Source: Micromonospora coxensis
Lineage (GTDB): Bacteria > Actinomycetota > Actinomycetes > Mycobacteriales > Micromonosporaceae
Direction of reading: 5' to 3'
Length of the DNA: 64,000 nucleotides
NCBI RefSeq assembly: GCF_900090295.1
Contig: NZ_LT607753.1
Span: 5,952,001-6,016,000 of the forward strand
Part shown: in pieces, positions 46,074 through 55,228 of the stretch
Numbering within the stretch: position 1 is the stretch's first letter
Layout of the letters: each line of letters begins with the position of its first letter
Notes under the pieces: model-generated
Database searches by the model: none
Told to the model about the DNA's origin: nothing
What the model saw: only the letters and a program-made list of their open reading frames with translations
Position numbers and translations under genes: made by a program

Positions 46074-46154
46074 ATGCCACTACGATGGTCCCCGACCGAC
46101 GACAGTGGACGGACGCCGTCGTCGCGGGTCGCGCGAGAGGTCGTGGAGGCAGCT

Positions 46155-47003
46155 GTGAGCACCGACGCCCCGGGTGTCACCCCGAACCCCGTCCACCCGA
46201 GCGACCGGATCGACACCTCGGTGGCGCACCCGGCCCGCCGCTACAACTACTGGCTCGGCGGCAAGGACAACTTCCAGGCCGACCGGGAGTCCGGCGACGC
46301 GATGGCCGCGCGCTTCCCGACCATCCGGACCAGCGCCCTGGAGAACCGCCGTTTCCTGCAGCGGGCGGTGGGCTACCTGGCCCGCGAGGCCGGCATCCGG
46401 CAGTTCCTCGACATCGGCACCGGCATCCCCACCGCCGACAACACCCACGAGGTCGCCCAGCGGATCGCCCCCGAGTCGCGGGTGGTCTACGTGGACAACG
46501 ACCCGATCGTGCTCGCGCACGCCCGGGCGCTGCTGACCAGCTCGCCCGAGGGCGCCACCGCCTACATCGACGCCGACCTGCGCGATCCGGAGAAGATCCT
46601 GCACCACCCCGACCTGCGGCGCACGATCGACCTGTCCCGGCCGGTCGGGCTGATGCTGGTGGCGATCCTGCACTTCGTGCCGGACTCCGACGACCCGTAC
46701 GCGGCGGTGCGCCGGCTGCTCGACGCGCTGCCGCCCGGCAGCTACCTCGCCGCCTCGCACGCCACCCACGAGTACCTCCCCCCGCAGATCGCCGAGGAGG
46801 CGAAGGCGGCGGCGAAGGGCGGCGGCCCGCACGGGATCATCAACCTGCGCACCCTGGAGGAGTTCACCGGCTTCTTCGCGGGCCTCGACGTGGTCGAGCC
46901 GGGCATCCGCTCGGTCGCCGAGTGGCGGGCCGAGTCCGAGCCGCAGCCGCGTCCGTCGGTGGTCGAGGTCAGCATGTACGGCGGGGTCGCCCGCAAGCCC
47001 TGA
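46155..47003 (+). CDS. SAM-dependent methyltransferase, PF04672 (DUF574) family
   Basis: 282 aa from GTG 46155, 5 bases after GGAGG. Family-specific opening DTSVAHPARRYNYWLGGKDN, then FLDIGTGIPTADNTHEVA (SAM loop), YVDNDPIVLAHARALL and LVAILHFVPDSDDPYAAV. The family is large and nearly confined to actinobacteria, with no known acceptor for most members. It is read rightward after the XRE gene and followed by the kinase. Probably a single-gene unit. Nothing suggests a role in the biosynthetic operon. Confidence 0.9.
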   Translation: MSTDAPGVTPNPVHPSDRIDTSVAHPARRYNYWLGGKDNFQADRESGDAMAARFPTIRTSALENRRFLQRAVGYLAREAGIRQFLDIGTGIPTADNTHEVAQRIAPESRVVYVDNDPIVLAHARALLTSSPEGATAYIDADLRDPEKILHHPDLRRTIDLSRPVGLMLVAILHFVPDSDDPYAAVRRLLDALPPGSYLAASHATHEYLPPQIAEEAKAAAKGGGPHGIINLRTLEEFTGFFAGLDVVEPGIRSVAEWRAESEPQPRPSVVEVSMYGGVARKP

Positions 47004-47108
47004 TCCCCGGCACGGGTGCGCCGAAATTCCGGAAAAATCCCTCCATCCGGGTCGCTGCCCGGCACGGCGGTTGGTGTGCGATCAGCACAGCAGGCAGACT
47101 GGACCACC

Positions 47109-48551
47109 ATGTCTTCGCTCACGCCTGCCCTGCGCCTGCACGACCGCTACGTCCTGGTCGAGCGGATCGGCCTGGGCGGGATGTCCGAGGTGTGGCGCGC
47201 CGACGACGAGGTGCTGCACCGGCCCGTCGCGGTCAAGGCGCTCGCCGCGCAGCTCGCCAGCGACCGCGAGCTGCGCGCCGTGATCCAGCGTGAGGCGCGC
47301 GCCGCCGCGCGGCTGGCCCACCCGCACGTCACCCAGGTCTACGACTACGGCGAGGCGGCCCTGCCCGGCGGCGTCGTCGTGCCGTACCTGGTGATGGAGC
47401 TGGTGGCGGGGCAGAGCCTCGCCGACCGGCTCACCGGTGGCCCGCTCGCCTGGCCCGACGCGGTCCGCACCGCCGGCCAGATCGCCGCCGCCCTGGCCGC
47501 CGCGCACCGCATCGGCGTGGTGCACCGCGACGTCAAGCCGGCCAACGTGATGCTCACCGAGACCGGCGCCAAGGTGCTCGACTTCGGCATCGCCGCCCTC
47601 GCCGGTCCCCGGCACCCGCTGACCGGCGCCGAGGGCGAGCTGATGATGGGCACCCCGGCCTACTTCGCGCCGGAGCGGCTGACGCCCGGCCCGCCGAACC
47701 CGGCCAGCGACGTGTACGCCCTCGGCGCGCTGCTCTACCGCGCCCTCACCGGCCGGCCTCCACTGCCCGTGCAGACCTGGGAGGACGCGCTGGAGGTGCA
47801 CGCCGCGCGGCCGCCGGTGCCGCCGCTGCGGGTGCCCGGGCTGCCCGCCGACGTCGCCGAGCTGACCATGGCCTGCCTCGCCGCCGACCCGGCCCGCCGC
47901 CCCACCGCGGCCCAGCTCGCCGGCCGGTTCGGAGCCGCCCCGCCGGCCGATCCGCCGACCGCGCTGCTGCCGACCGTGCCCGCGCCGGCCCATCCGCCCA
48001 CCCTGATCGACCGCTCCGCCGCTGCGGCCCGGCCCGCCGCCGGCCGGGTCGCGCCGCCGGCCCCGGCCCCCCGGCGGTCGAACCGGGCGCTCGGCGTGCT
48101 CGTCGCCGCCGGTGTCGCGCTGCTCGTCGGCCTGGTCGGCGTGCTCGCCGTCGACGGCGACGAGTCCGAGCGGCCCACCCCGGCCGCCCCGGCTCCCACG
48201 ACGCCCGTGCCGGAGCCGACGACCGTCGAGCCGCCCCCGCCCACCACCAGCGCCCCGTCCCGTGGCGAGCGGCCCACGCCCCGTACGGCACGCCAGCTCG
48301 CCGCCGAGTTCGCGGCGCTGATCGACCGGGCCGAGGCGGCCGGCGACGTCGACCCGGCGACGGCCGAGGAGCTGCGCGACCGGCTGTCCCGGCTGGAGGA
48401 CGGCAAGCCCAAGGACCGGATCAAGCGGCTGCGGGAGCTGGCCGGCACCCTCGCCGAGGCGGTGGAGAAGGACCGGATCGACGACGGCACCGCCGCCGAC
48501 CTGCGGGACCTGCTCGCCGGCTGGCCCCGCTCGCGCGGCGACGACGACTGA
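47109..48551 (+). CDS. membrane Ser/Thr protein kinase
   Basis: 480 aa. Kinase domain about 12-270: RIGLGGMSEVWRADD (P-loop), VAVKALA (Lys), HRDVKPANVML (catalytic loop), DFGIAAL, GTPAYFAPERL. A Pro/Ala-rich juxtamembrane stretch leads to one TM helix (about 315-337, ALGVLVAAGVALLVGLVGVL), then a Pro/Thr-rich spacer and a charged helical extracellular end (about 390-480) in place of PASTA repeats. The kinase should phosphorylate Ser/Thr in the cytoplasm in answer to a signal bound outside. ATG 47109 was chosen over an upstream frame start that has no homology. Confidence 0.92.
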   Translation: MSSLTPALRLHDRYVLVERIGLGGMSEVWRADDEVLHRPVAVKALAAQLASDRELRAVIQREARAAARLAHPHVTQVYDYGEAALPGGVVVPYLVMELVAGQSLADRLTGGPLAWPDAVRTAGQIAAALAAAHRIGVVHRDVKPANVMLTETGAKVLDFGIAALAGPRHPLTGAEGELMMGTPAYFAPERLTPGPPNPASDVYALGALLYRALTGRPPLPVQTWEDALEVHAARPPVPPLRVPGLPADVAELTMACLAADPARRPTAAQLAGRFGAAPPADPPTALLPTVPAPAHPPTLIDRSAAAARPAAGRVAPPAPAPRRSNRALGVLVAAGVALLVGLVGVLAVDGDESERPTPAAPAPTTPVPEPTTVEPPPPTTSAPSRGERPTPRTARQLAAEFAALIDRAEAAGDVDPATAEELRDRLSRLEDGKPKDRIKRLRELAGTLAEAVEKDRIDDGTAADLRDLLAGWPRSRGDDD

Positions 48552-48601
48552 CCCGGCCGGGACCGGCGCGACCCGCTCGCCCACCGGGCCGGGTGTCGTC
48601 G
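48542..48601. terminator. hairpin between the convergent kinase and nitrilase genes
   Basis: The end of the kinase gene (CGACGAC at 48542-48548 and ACCCGGCC at 48551-48558) pairs with GGCCGGGT (48587-48594) and GTCGTCG (48595-48601). This is a 15-bp stem with a 2-base bulge and a 28-base loop. Confidence 0.55.
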
Positions 48602-48674
48602 GCGCCGTCGTGTCGAGCCCGGCGACCGCCTCCGGGTCGGGCCGGTCCGGCAGCGTCCGGCCCCGGGCCGCCGC

Positions 48675-49376
48675 TCAGCCGAGCGTGGCCCGCACGACCT
48701 CGCCGGGCTCCGCGCCGGCCCGGGCCACCGCGGTGCCGTCCGGCCGCCACACGCCCGAGCCGCCGGCCGTGCGCGGGTACCGGCTGCCGGACGGGCCGGC
48801 GAAGCTCGCCGTCGCCACCCAGACCCGGTGCGCGGCGGCGACCCGCCGGGCCCGCTCCTCGGGCACCCCGGCGTCCTCGGGCGACTCCAGCACCCCGGCG
48901 ACGTAGACGTCGGCGCCGAGCGCCACCGTGCGCGCCGCGTGCGCGTCCACGCCGGTGTCCTTGCAGACGGCCAGGCCCAGCCGCCAGCCGTCCACGTCGC
49001 ACACCGCCGGCTCGTCGCCGGGCACGAACCGCGCGGACTCCGCCGCGCCGAGGAACATCTTGCGGTACACCACCCGCACGCCCGTCGCGTCGACCGCGAG
49101 CATCCCCAGCCACGGCCGGTCCGCGTCGCCGACCGGCGCGCCGACCAGGGCGAGGGCGCCGGTCGCGGCGCACGCCTCGACCAGCGGCGCGAGCCGTGCG
49201 TCGGTGACGTCGAGCGGCGCGGCGTCCAACTCGTACCCGGTGAGGGAGAGTTCGGGGAAGACCACCACCCGGGCGTCGGCGACGTGCACCGCCGCCGCGT
49301 GCGCCGCGACGTTGGCGACGACGTCGTACGGCACGCAGGGCGGCTGGGCGACGGCGACGGTGAGCGGTGGACGCAC
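48675..49376 (-). CDS. carbon-nitrogen hydrolase (nitrilase superfamily)
   Basis: 233 aa from GTG 49376, behind AAGGGG. The catalytic triad is visible: Glu in VVFPELSLTGYELD, Lys in VYRKMFLG and Cys in LAVCKDTGVD. Such enzymes hydrolyse nitriles, amides or carbamoyl groups. Closest in style to the short bacterial amidases; the amide substrate is unknown. It faces the kinase and is divergent from the DedA gene with about 90 bp between. No signal peptide, so cytoplasmic. Confidence 0.85.
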   Translation of the reverse strand: MRPPLTVAVAQPPCVPYDVVANVAAHAAAVHVADARVVVFPELSLTGYELDAAPLDVTDARLAPLVEACAATGALALVGAPVGDADRPWLGMLAVDATGVRVVYRKMFLGAAESARFVPGDEPAVCDVDGWRLGLAVCKDTGVDAHAARTVALGADVYVAGVLESPEDAGVPEERARRVAAAHRVWVATASFAGPSGSRYPRTAGGSGVWRPDGTAVARAGAEPGEVVRATLG

Positions 49377-49463
49377 GGCGACCCCTTCGGGTGGATCCGG
49401 ACTCCGCGAGGCGGTGGGCGGGATCGCGTGGTCGATCCGCCGCGCGCCTCGTAGCTTTGTCCC

Positions 49464-50249
49464 ATGATCCCAAGCTCTCTGGCGCTCAGTTCCCGCACGG
49501 TCGTGTCCGCCGCCGAGCCGCCCTCGGACGGGCTGGTCGGCCACGTGACCGGCCTGGTGGAACGGCTCGGCGGGCCGGGCGCGGGGTTGGCCGTGGCGCT
49601 GGAGAACCTCTTCCCGCCCATTCCCAGCGAGGTGATCCTGCCGCTGGCCGGCTTCACCGCCGCCCAGGGGAAGATCAGCCTGGTCGGCGCGATCGTGTGG
49701 ACCACGCTCGGCTCGGTGCTCGGCGCCTGGGTGCTGTACGGCATCGGCGCGGCCCTCGGCCGGGACCGGATGCGGGCGATCGCGGCCCGACTGCCGCTGA
49801 TCAAGCTCAGCGACGTCGACCGGACGGAGGCGTGGTTCCTCCGGCACGGCGTCAAGGCGGTGTTCTTCGGCCGGATGATCCCCATCTTCCGCAGCCTCAT
49901 CTCCATCCCGGCCGGGGTGGAGCGGATGCGGATCGGGACCTTCCTGCTGTACACGACGCTGGGCAGCCTGATCTGGAACACCACCTTCGTGATGGCCGGC
50001 TACCTGCTCGGCGACAACTGGCACCTGGTCGAGTCGTACGTCGGCTCCCTGCAACGGGTGGTCATCGTGGTCTGCGTCGCCGCGGCCGGCTGGTTCGTGG
50101 TCGGCCGGGTTCGCCGGGCCCGTCGGGTGCGGGCCGCCGCGTCCGCCCCCGAGCCGGACGAGGCGCCGTGGGGCGTCGTGGCGGTGGAGAGCGCCGGACC
50201 GGGCCGGGGGACGGTCTACCGGGCGTCGTCCTGGTCCCGCGACGGCTGA
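49464..50249 (+). CDS. DedA-family membrane protein
   Basis: 261 aa with about five hydrophobic segments. Family marks: ALENLFPPIPSEVILPLAGF with the essential acidic residue, FFGRMIPIFRSLISIPAGVE and the NTTFVMAGYLLGDNW loop. DedA proteins are flippases or transporters of undecaprenyl phosphate or phosphatidyl lipids and support envelope homeostasis. The last 50 residues are a soluble charged tail. It starts close to the nitrilase gene on the opposite strand and is followed by an SRPBCC gene 85 bp away; cotranscription is possible but not shown. Confidence 0.9.
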   Translation: MIPSSLALSSRTVVSAAEPPSDGLVGHVTGLVERLGGPGAGLAVALENLFPPIPSEVILPLAGFTAAQGKISLVGAIVWTTLGSVLGAWVLYGIGAALGRDRMRAIAARLPLIKLSDVDRTEAWFLRHGVKAVFFGRMIPIFRSLISIPAGVERMRIGTFLLYTTLGSLIWNTTFVMAGYLLGDNWHLVESYVGSLQRVVIVVCVAAAGWFVVGRVRRARRVRAAASAPEPDEAPWGVVAVESAGPGRGTVYRASSWSRDG

Positions 50250-50334
50250 CCCGGGGCCGTCGAGGAGACGTCCGGCCCGCTCGGCGGCGATCCCCGTCGG
50301 TCCCCGGGCAGGTGGGAGCCGTAGAGTCGCGCCC

Positions 50335-51405
50335 GTGATCGAGATCGGCGCGCGGGTCGACCTGGCCCACCCACCGCACCGGCTCTGGCGTGCTCTGACG
50401 GACCGGGAACTGCTCGCCCGCTGGTTCGCCGACGTCGACGCCGGGCCCGGGGGACGGCTGCTGCTGCACACCGCCGGACTGCCGGGCTTCGACGCCGCCG
50501 TCGACGCCGAGGTGGTCGAGTCGCGGGCGCCGGAGTCGCTGGTGCTGCGCTGCGACGAGGCCGGCCGCCGCAGCCGGCTGAGCTGCGCCGTCGTCGGTAC
50601 CGCCGAGGGGTGCCGGCTGACGGTCACCGAGACCCTGGAACAGGGCGCCTGGCCCGCCGGGCTGCGCGCCGACCGGGAACGGCACCACGAGCAGGCGCTG
50701 ACCGTGCGGCTGCCCGCCATGCTCGACTGGCTGGCCTTCCGCGAGGTCGACCTGCGCCGGGACGAGGGCACCGCGACGGCGGAGCTGCCGCTGCTGCCGG
50801 CGTACCGGCCGCCGGGGCGCGGGCGTCGGCGGGTGCTGGTGTGGACCGCCGGCGCGGTGGTCGCGGTCCTGGTCGGCGGCGCGGTGGCGGTCTGGGCCCT
50901 GCTGCCCGACCCCCCGCAGCGCTCCGCCGGGCTCGACCCGCTGCCGCCGCCCACGGTGGCCGCCACCACCAGCCGCCCGCCCCGGGCCTCCGGCCCGGCC
51001 ACTCCCGGCCGCTCCGTCACGGCGGCGACCGCCCGCCCGAGCCGCAGCGCCTCGCCCCGGGCCTCCCGGACCCCCGCACCGGTCACCCCGCAGCCCGGGG
51101 TACGCGCCCGCTACGAGACGGCCTCGACCCGGCTGTTCGGCTGGACCGGCGAGGTGGTGCTCGACAACACCGGCGACGGCCCGGCGGAGGGCTGGACGGT
51201 GGTGGTCACGCTCGCCGCGTCCGGCACGGTCACCGGCGCCAGCGGGGCCGACTGGCGGCAGGACGGCGAGACCGTCACCTTCACCGGCACGCCCGTCCCG
51301 GCGGGGCGGTCCCGGACGATCCGCTTCGACGTCCGCGACGCCGACCCCCTCAGCCGGTCGCCGCGCGGCTGCACGGTCGACGGCGAACCCTGCGCCGGTC
51401 TCTGA
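50335..51405 (+). CDS. SRPBCC domain, TM helix and CBM2-like ectodomain
   Basis: 356 aa from GTG 50335. Residues 1-140 are an SRPBCC/AHSA1-like helix-grip fold (VDLAHPPHRLWRALTDRELL, ARWFADVDAGPGGRLLL, LSCAVVGTAEGCRLTVTETL). One TM helix at about 165-187 (VLVWTAGAVVAVLVGGAVAV) is followed by a Pro/Thr/Ser-rich spacer and then about 100 residues similar to carbohydrate-binding module 2 (TGEVVLDNTGDGPAEGWTVV, GADWRQDGETVTFTGTPVPA, CTVDGEPC with two Cys). Topology predicts the SRPBCC inside and the CBM outside. The combination is odd: the ligand-binding fold may sense a small molecule, the outside part may bind cell-wall polysaccharide. No known function. Confidence 0.75.
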   Translation: MIEIGARVDLAHPPHRLWRALTDRELLARWFADVDAGPGGRLLLHTAGLPGFDAAVDAEVVESRAPESLVLRCDEAGRRSRLSCAVVGTAEGCRLTVTETLEQGAWPAGLRADRERHHEQALTVRLPAMLDWLAFREVDLRRDEGTATAELPLLPAYRPPGRGRRRVLVWTAGAVVAVLVGGAVAVWALLPDPPQRSAGLDPLPPPTVAATTSRPPRASGPATPGRSVTAATARPSRSASPRASRTPAPVTPQPGVRARYETASTRLFGWTGEVVLDNTGDGPAEGWTVVVTLAASGTVTGASGADWRQDGETVTFTGTPVPAGRSRTIRFDVRDADPLSRSPRGCTVDGEPCAGL

Positions 51406-51638
51406 CCCGGCGCGAGAACCCACCGACGCGTCCCGGCCGGCGCGGTACGCCCGCGTGGTGACCGGCCGTCCGGGCGCGCCCACCGCTGCGGTCCCGCCGC
51501 CGCGGAGATCGGCGTCGTCGACGAGGTCGAGCCCGACGAGGGCCGCCGCCGCATCGCGCGCCGCCGCGGCGGGGTCGCCGGTGATCCGATCGTCCGTCGC
51601 TTACGTACTGCCCTGCGGGGACCGGGAGAGGGGCGCGC

Positions 51639-52556
51639 ATGGCGGGATCGGAGCCGGACAGCAACGCCCGTCCGGCGGCGGGGGAGACGGCCGGACACGC
51701 GCCGCCGGTCGTCGAGGTGACCGGGGCGCCCACCGATGAGCCGGCGGACCGGTCGCCGTACCCGAGCGCGGCCCGACTGCTCGCCGCCGCCGCGATCGTG
51801 GTGCTGGCCCTGGGCGCGCTGGCGGTGACCGCCACCCTGGCCAACCCCGACCGGCTCGGGATCGCCTTCTCCGGAGGCCGGCCGAGCGCGCCGACGCCCG
51901 CCCCCGCCGCACCCGGTCGGGGCGGGACGGCCCGGGCCGCGGCCGCCGAGCAGGCGCTGACGGCCCCGCTGGGCGACCTGCGGCGGGGCACCTTCGAGCT
52001 GGTGGACGGGTTGTCGTCGTTCCGGCTGCGCACCGAGGACCTCGGCGACGACCTCTACCAGATCAGCAGCCCGGCCGACTCGGTCGTGCTGCCCCGGCCG
52101 GAGGTGCGGGGCGAGCGGGTGCAGGTGCGCCTGGTCAAGACCGGCGGCCACGGCCGGGGCGCCGTCGACGTGGTGCTCAACTCCCGGGTCACCTGGCGGC
52201 TGCGCCTGATCGGCGGGGTCAGCGAGCACCTGCTCGACCTGACCTCCGCCCGGCTGTCCGGGGTGGAGCTGATCGGCGGCGCGGCCCGCATCGACCTGCG
52301 CCTGCCCGAGACCCGGGGCGCCCTCACCGTGCGGATGACCGGCGGGGTCCACCAGTTCGTGGTCCACGCGCCCGGCCGGCCGCCGGTCCGTATCCGCGTC
52401 GGCGCCGGCGCCGGCGAGGTCACCCTGTACGACGACCGGCGCGACGGGGTCGGCGCCGGCGAGATGATCAGCTCCCCGAACTGGGACCGCGCGGTCGACC
52501 GGGTCTACGTCGACCTGGTCGCCGGCGCCCACACCGTCACGGTGCGCCCCGACTGA
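51639..52556 (+). CDS. TM-anchored beta-rich protein, unknown function
   Basis: 305 aa; ATG 51639 behind GAGAGGGG. A disordered N-terminal 45 residues precede one TM segment (about 46-67, ARLLAAAAIVVLALGALAVT). Outside, a Pro/Ala linker is followed by repeated short strands from about residue 110 (LRLIGGVSEHLLDLTSARLS, VELIGGAARIDLRLPETRGA, VRMTGGVHQFVVHAPG), which look like a right-handed beta-helix or DUF4097-type adhesin. It resembles no enzyme I know. Gene context (SRPBCC-CBM2 protein before, pirin after) does not define it. About 230 bp without a gene lie upstream. Confidence 0.6.
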   Translation: MAGSEPDSNARPAAGETAGHAPPVVEVTGAPTDEPADRSPYPSAARLLAAAAIVVLALGALAVTATLANPDRLGIAFSGGRPSAPTPAPAAPGRGGTARAAAAEQALTAPLGDLRRGTFELVDGLSSFRLRTEDLGDDLYQISSPADSVVLPRPEVRGERVQVRLVKTGGHGRGAVDVVLNSRVTWRLRLIGGVSEHLLDLTSARLSGVELIGGAARIDLRLPETRGALTVRMTGGVHQFVVHAPGRPPVRIRVGAGAGEVTLYDDRRDGVGAGEMISSPNWDRAVDRVYVDLVAGAHTVTVRPD

Positions 52557-52603
52557 TCGCCGGTCCGCGCCGTCGTCCGGGTGGCCCGGCATAGAGTCGG
52601 GCG

Positions 52604-53575
52604 ATGGACCGTACCGAATCGCTGCCGGCGCAGACCCGACCGCCCGGCGTGGCCCCGGCCGACCCGGGCAGCGTGCTGCTGCCCGGTCACGACGTCCCCC
52701 TCGGGCGCTACACCACCGTGCGCCGGCTGCTGCCGCAGCGGCAACGCCGGATGGTCGGCGCCTGGTGCTTCGTGGACCACTTCGGCCCGGACGACGTGGC
52801 GCAGCGCCCCGGCATGGAGGTCCCCCCGCACCCGCACACCGGCCTGCAGACCGTCACCTGGCTGCTCGACGGAGAGATCGTGCACCGGGACAGCCTCGGC
52901 AACGTCCGGCCGATCCGCCCCGGCCAGCTCAACGTGATGACCTCCGGGCACGGCATCGCGCACTCCGAGCGGTCGCCGGCGACCCACCCGCCGGTGATGC
53001 ACGGCGTACAGCTGTGGGTGGCGCTGCCCGATCCGGCGCGGGCCGGCGCGGCCGACTTCGCCCACCACGCCGAGCTGCCCCGCTGGCGCGACGGCGAGCT
53101 GGACCTGACCCTGCTCGTCGGTGAGCTGGGCGGCGAGCGCTCCCCGGCGGTGGTGCACACCCCGCTGCTCGGCGCCCAGTTGGAGGTGCGCGGGCCGGCC
53201 CGGGCCACGCTGCCGTTGCGCCCCGACTTCGAGTACGGCCTGCTGGCGATGTCCGGCGCGGCGGAGGTGGACGGGCTGGCCCTGGCCCCCGGCGCGTTGC
53301 TGTACCTCGGCGCGGGGCGGGACCGGTTGGCGCTGTCCGCCGACCCGGGCAGCCGGCTGATGCTGCTCGGCGGGGAGCCGTTCGAGGAGCCGCTGGTGAT
53401 GTGGTGGAACTTCGTCGGGCGCTCGCACGAGGAGGTGGCCGCGGCCCGGGACGACTGGATGGCCGGCCGCCGCTTCGGCTCCGTGGCCGACGACGCGGCC
53501 CCGCCGCTGCCCGCCCCGGAGATGCCGACCACCCGGCTCAAGGCCCGCGACCGGCGCGGCGGCCTGCGCGGCTGA
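52604..53575 (+). CDS. pirin family protein
   Basis: 323 aa. Bicupin of the pirin type: first cupin with PPHPHTGLQTVTWLLDGEIV followed by HRDSLG and MTSGHGIAHSE, giving the His-His-His-Glu metal site; second cupin from about residue 190 (TLPLRPDFEYGLLAMSG). MVGAWCFVDHFGPDD near the start and GEPFEEPLVMWWNFVGRSHE near the end are typical. Pirins bind Fe and include quercetinases and regulators; the substrate is unknown here. It lies 48 bp downstream of the TM-anchored beta-rich protein gene on the same strand. Confidence 0.93.
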   Translation: MDRTESLPAQTRPPGVAPADPGSVLLPGHDVPLGRYTTVRRLLPQRQRRMVGAWCFVDHFGPDDVAQRPGMEVPPHPHTGLQTVTWLLDGEIVHRDSLGNVRPIRPGQLNVMTSGHGIAHSERSPATHPPVMHGVQLWVALPDPARAGAADFAHHAELPRWRDGELDLTLLVGELGGERSPAVVHTPLLGAQLEVRGPARATLPLRPDFEYGLLAMSGAAEVDGLALAPGALLYLGAGRDRLALSADPGSRLMLLGGEPFEEPLVMWWNFVGRSHEEVAAARDDWMAGRRFGSVADDAAPPLPAPEMPTTRLKARDRRGGLRG

Positions 53576-53615
53576 CCGGCAGGAGTGCCCACCGCCCGGA
53601 CGGGTAGTCGCCGGT

Positions 53616-54278
53616 ATGACCAGTCTGATCGCGGGTACCGAGGACCGGAAGCGCCTGGTGCGCCGGCTCGCCGGTGGTGGCCGGGGCTTCGCCGAGCAGT
53701 ACGGCTTTCGGGTCACCAACAATCCGTCCAGCCTGTTCCAGCTGCTCTGCCTGGCGGTGCTGCTGGCCCGCCGGGGCGACTTCCGGCGGGCCCTGGACGC
53801 CGCCCACGCCCTGCCGGACAACGGCTGGGACAGCGCCGCCCGGCTGGCCCGCTCGCTGCACGCCGACCGGGTGCGCGTGCTGCGCGAGGCCGGCCAACGC
53901 GGCGACGTCGACGCGCTGGCCGACCTGCTCGGCGACCTGGCCCGTACCGTCGTCGAGCGCTATCGGGGCGACCTGCGCCGGCTGCGTGCCACCGCCGGGC
54001 ACGACCCGGCGCGGGAGCGGGCGTTGCTGACCGCGTTGCCCGGGGTGGACGACCAGGTGGCCGACCTGTTCCTGCGCGAGACGCAGGCGTTGTGGCGGGA
54101 GGTGGCCCCGGTCGCCGACCGCCGGGCCCTCGTCGCGGCCCGCCGCCTCGGCCTGGGGCGCTCCGCCGACGACCTGGCCGCGCTGGCCGGCAGCGGGGAG
54201 TCGGAGCGGCTGGCGTGGCTGGTCGGCGCGCTCGCCCGGGTCGACCTGGAACAGCGCTACGCGGAGGTGGCGCGGTGA
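53616..54278 (+). CDS. helix-hairpin-helix/endonuclease III-like protein
   Basis: 220 aa, all helical. It looks like an HhH-GPD DNA-glycosylase fold: NPSSLFQLLCLAVLLARR early and LTALPGVDDQVADLFLRETQ as the hairpin (LPGVDDQVAD for LPGVGxxxA). Asp-containing VAPVADRRALVAARRLGLG follows, as the D..V.R in glycosylases. The catalytic Lys of endonuclease III is not obvious, and the iron-sulfur Cys cluster is missing. Similar short proteins are annotated as endonucleases in actinomycetes. It could bind DNA without cutting. Starts 40 bp after the pirin gene. Confidence 0.55.
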   Translation: MTSLIAGTEDRKRLVRRLAGGGRGFAEQYGFRVTNNPSSLFQLLCLAVLLARRGDFRRALDAAHALPDNGWDSAARLARSLHADRVRVLREAGQRGDVDALADLLGDLARTVVERYRGDLRRLRATAGHDPARERALLTALPGVDDQVADLFLRETQALWREVAPVADRRALVAARRLGLGRSADDLAALAGSGESERLAWLVGALARVDLEQRYAEVAR

Positions 54279-54484
54279 GTCGCGGCCCACACTTCGTCGA
54301 AAATCAGCCGTACGGAGGATGTCATACCGTATGGTAGGCGTGGCAGTGATGCCCGCCCGGTTCGGGCGAACATCCACCGCCTGGCGGTACGCGACCCGGT
54401 TCGGGCGTGGACCCGCCAGCGACAGGTACGTGTGGCGCCCCAGGTCGCGGTTCGTGGCCGGGGGCGCCCGCCTGTTGCGCCCGC

Positions 54485-55138
54485 TCAGCGGGCCAGGCCG
54501 GCGAGCAGGTTCACCGTCGCCGCGATGATGATCGCGCCGAACAGGTACGACAGCAGCGCGTGCCGCAGCACCGTCCGACGCATCTCGTGGCTGGTCAGGT
54601 TCGTGTCCGACACCTGGAACGTGGCCCCCACGGTGAACGCCACGTAGGCGAAGTCCGCGTAGCAGGGCTGTCCCGGCTGGTTGAACTCGATGCCGCCGTC
54701 CGGGCCGGTGTAGTACAGCCGGGCGTAGCGGGTGGTGAAGACGGTGTGCACCACGCACCAGGACAGCAGCACGCTCGCCATCCCCAACGCGCCGTAGAGG
54801 TCCCTGGACAGCGCCGGCTGCCCGGTGCGGGTGCTGATCAGCACCAGCGCGACGGCCAGCAGGCTCGCCAGGCACGCCACCAGCAGCAGCACGTCGCGCA
54901 CGGCCCGGTTCGGGTCCTCGTACACCGCCAGCTCGCCGGTGCGCCGGGCGTCCAGCGGCCACAGCGTCCGCCAGACCAGCACCAGCCAGCTCACCGCCGC
55001 CGCGTCCCAGCCGACCAGCGGGCCGAGGCCGGGGGAGACCAGCGCGCCGAAGAGCCCCCCGGCCACCACCCCGACCACGCCCATCACGCTCAGCTGGACG
55101 GCGGCCGGGGTGTGCCCGTGCGGTCCCCGCAGCGTCAC
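54485..55138 (-). CDS. DUF1345 membrane protein
   Basis: 217 aa from GTG 55138, weak ribosome site. Five or so hydrophobic segments; family marks WLVLVWRTLW, SWCVVHTVFTTRYARLYY, FAYVAFTVGATFQVSDTNL and RHALLSYLFGAIIIAATVNL. DUF1345 proteins are integral membrane proteins of unknown function. It is read leftward, with a 15-bp GC-rich tandem repeat just upstream and the DUF2795 gene before that. About 200 bp of unassigned sequence separate its stop from the HhH gene. Confidence 0.82.
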   Translation of the reverse strand: MTLRGPHGHTPAAVQLSVMGVVGVVAGGLFGALVSPGLGPLVGWDAAAVSWLVLVWRTLWPLDARRTGELAVYEDPNRAVRDVLLLVACLASLLAVALVLISTRTGQPALSRDLYGALGMASVLLSWCVVHTVFTTRYARLYYTGPDGGIEFNQPGQPCYADFAYVAFTVGATFQVSDTNLTSHEMRRTVLRHALLSYLFGAIIIAATVNLLAGLAR

Positions 55139-55160
55139 GTCCGCCGTCCGGGTCGCCGGC

Positions 55161-55214
55161 CGCCCGCCGCCGCGCCGCCCGCCGCCGCGCCGCCCGCCGC
55201 CGCGCCGCCCGCCG
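55161..55214. repeat. 15-bp tandem repeat, 3.6 copies
   Basis: The unit CGCCCGCCGCCGCGC begins at 55161, 55176 and 55191 without change, and 9 further bases follow (55206-55214). It lies between the DUF2795 stop and the DUF1345 start and is not in frame with a plausible extension of either. Probably a simple slippage repeat. Confidence 0.9.
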
Positions 55215-55228
55215 TCACCGCGGACGGG

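Noticed and set aside
51406..51638. A short gene in the gap before the TM-anchored beta-rich protein (frames around EIGVVDEVEPDEGRRR)
   Set aside because: No start codon with a ribosome site and no family match; the frame runs on into the next gene out of phase.
54319..54528. Small frame right after a GGAGG in the gap between the HhH and DUF1345 genes
   Set aside because: Spacing from GGAGG to ATG is zero, the product is Arg/Gly/Ser-rich, and it runs into the convergent gene end. Treated as non-coding.
55161..55214. CRISPR or regulatory meaning of the 15-bp repeat
   Set aside because: Units are contiguous with no spacers and consist only of G and C; a slippage repeat explains it.
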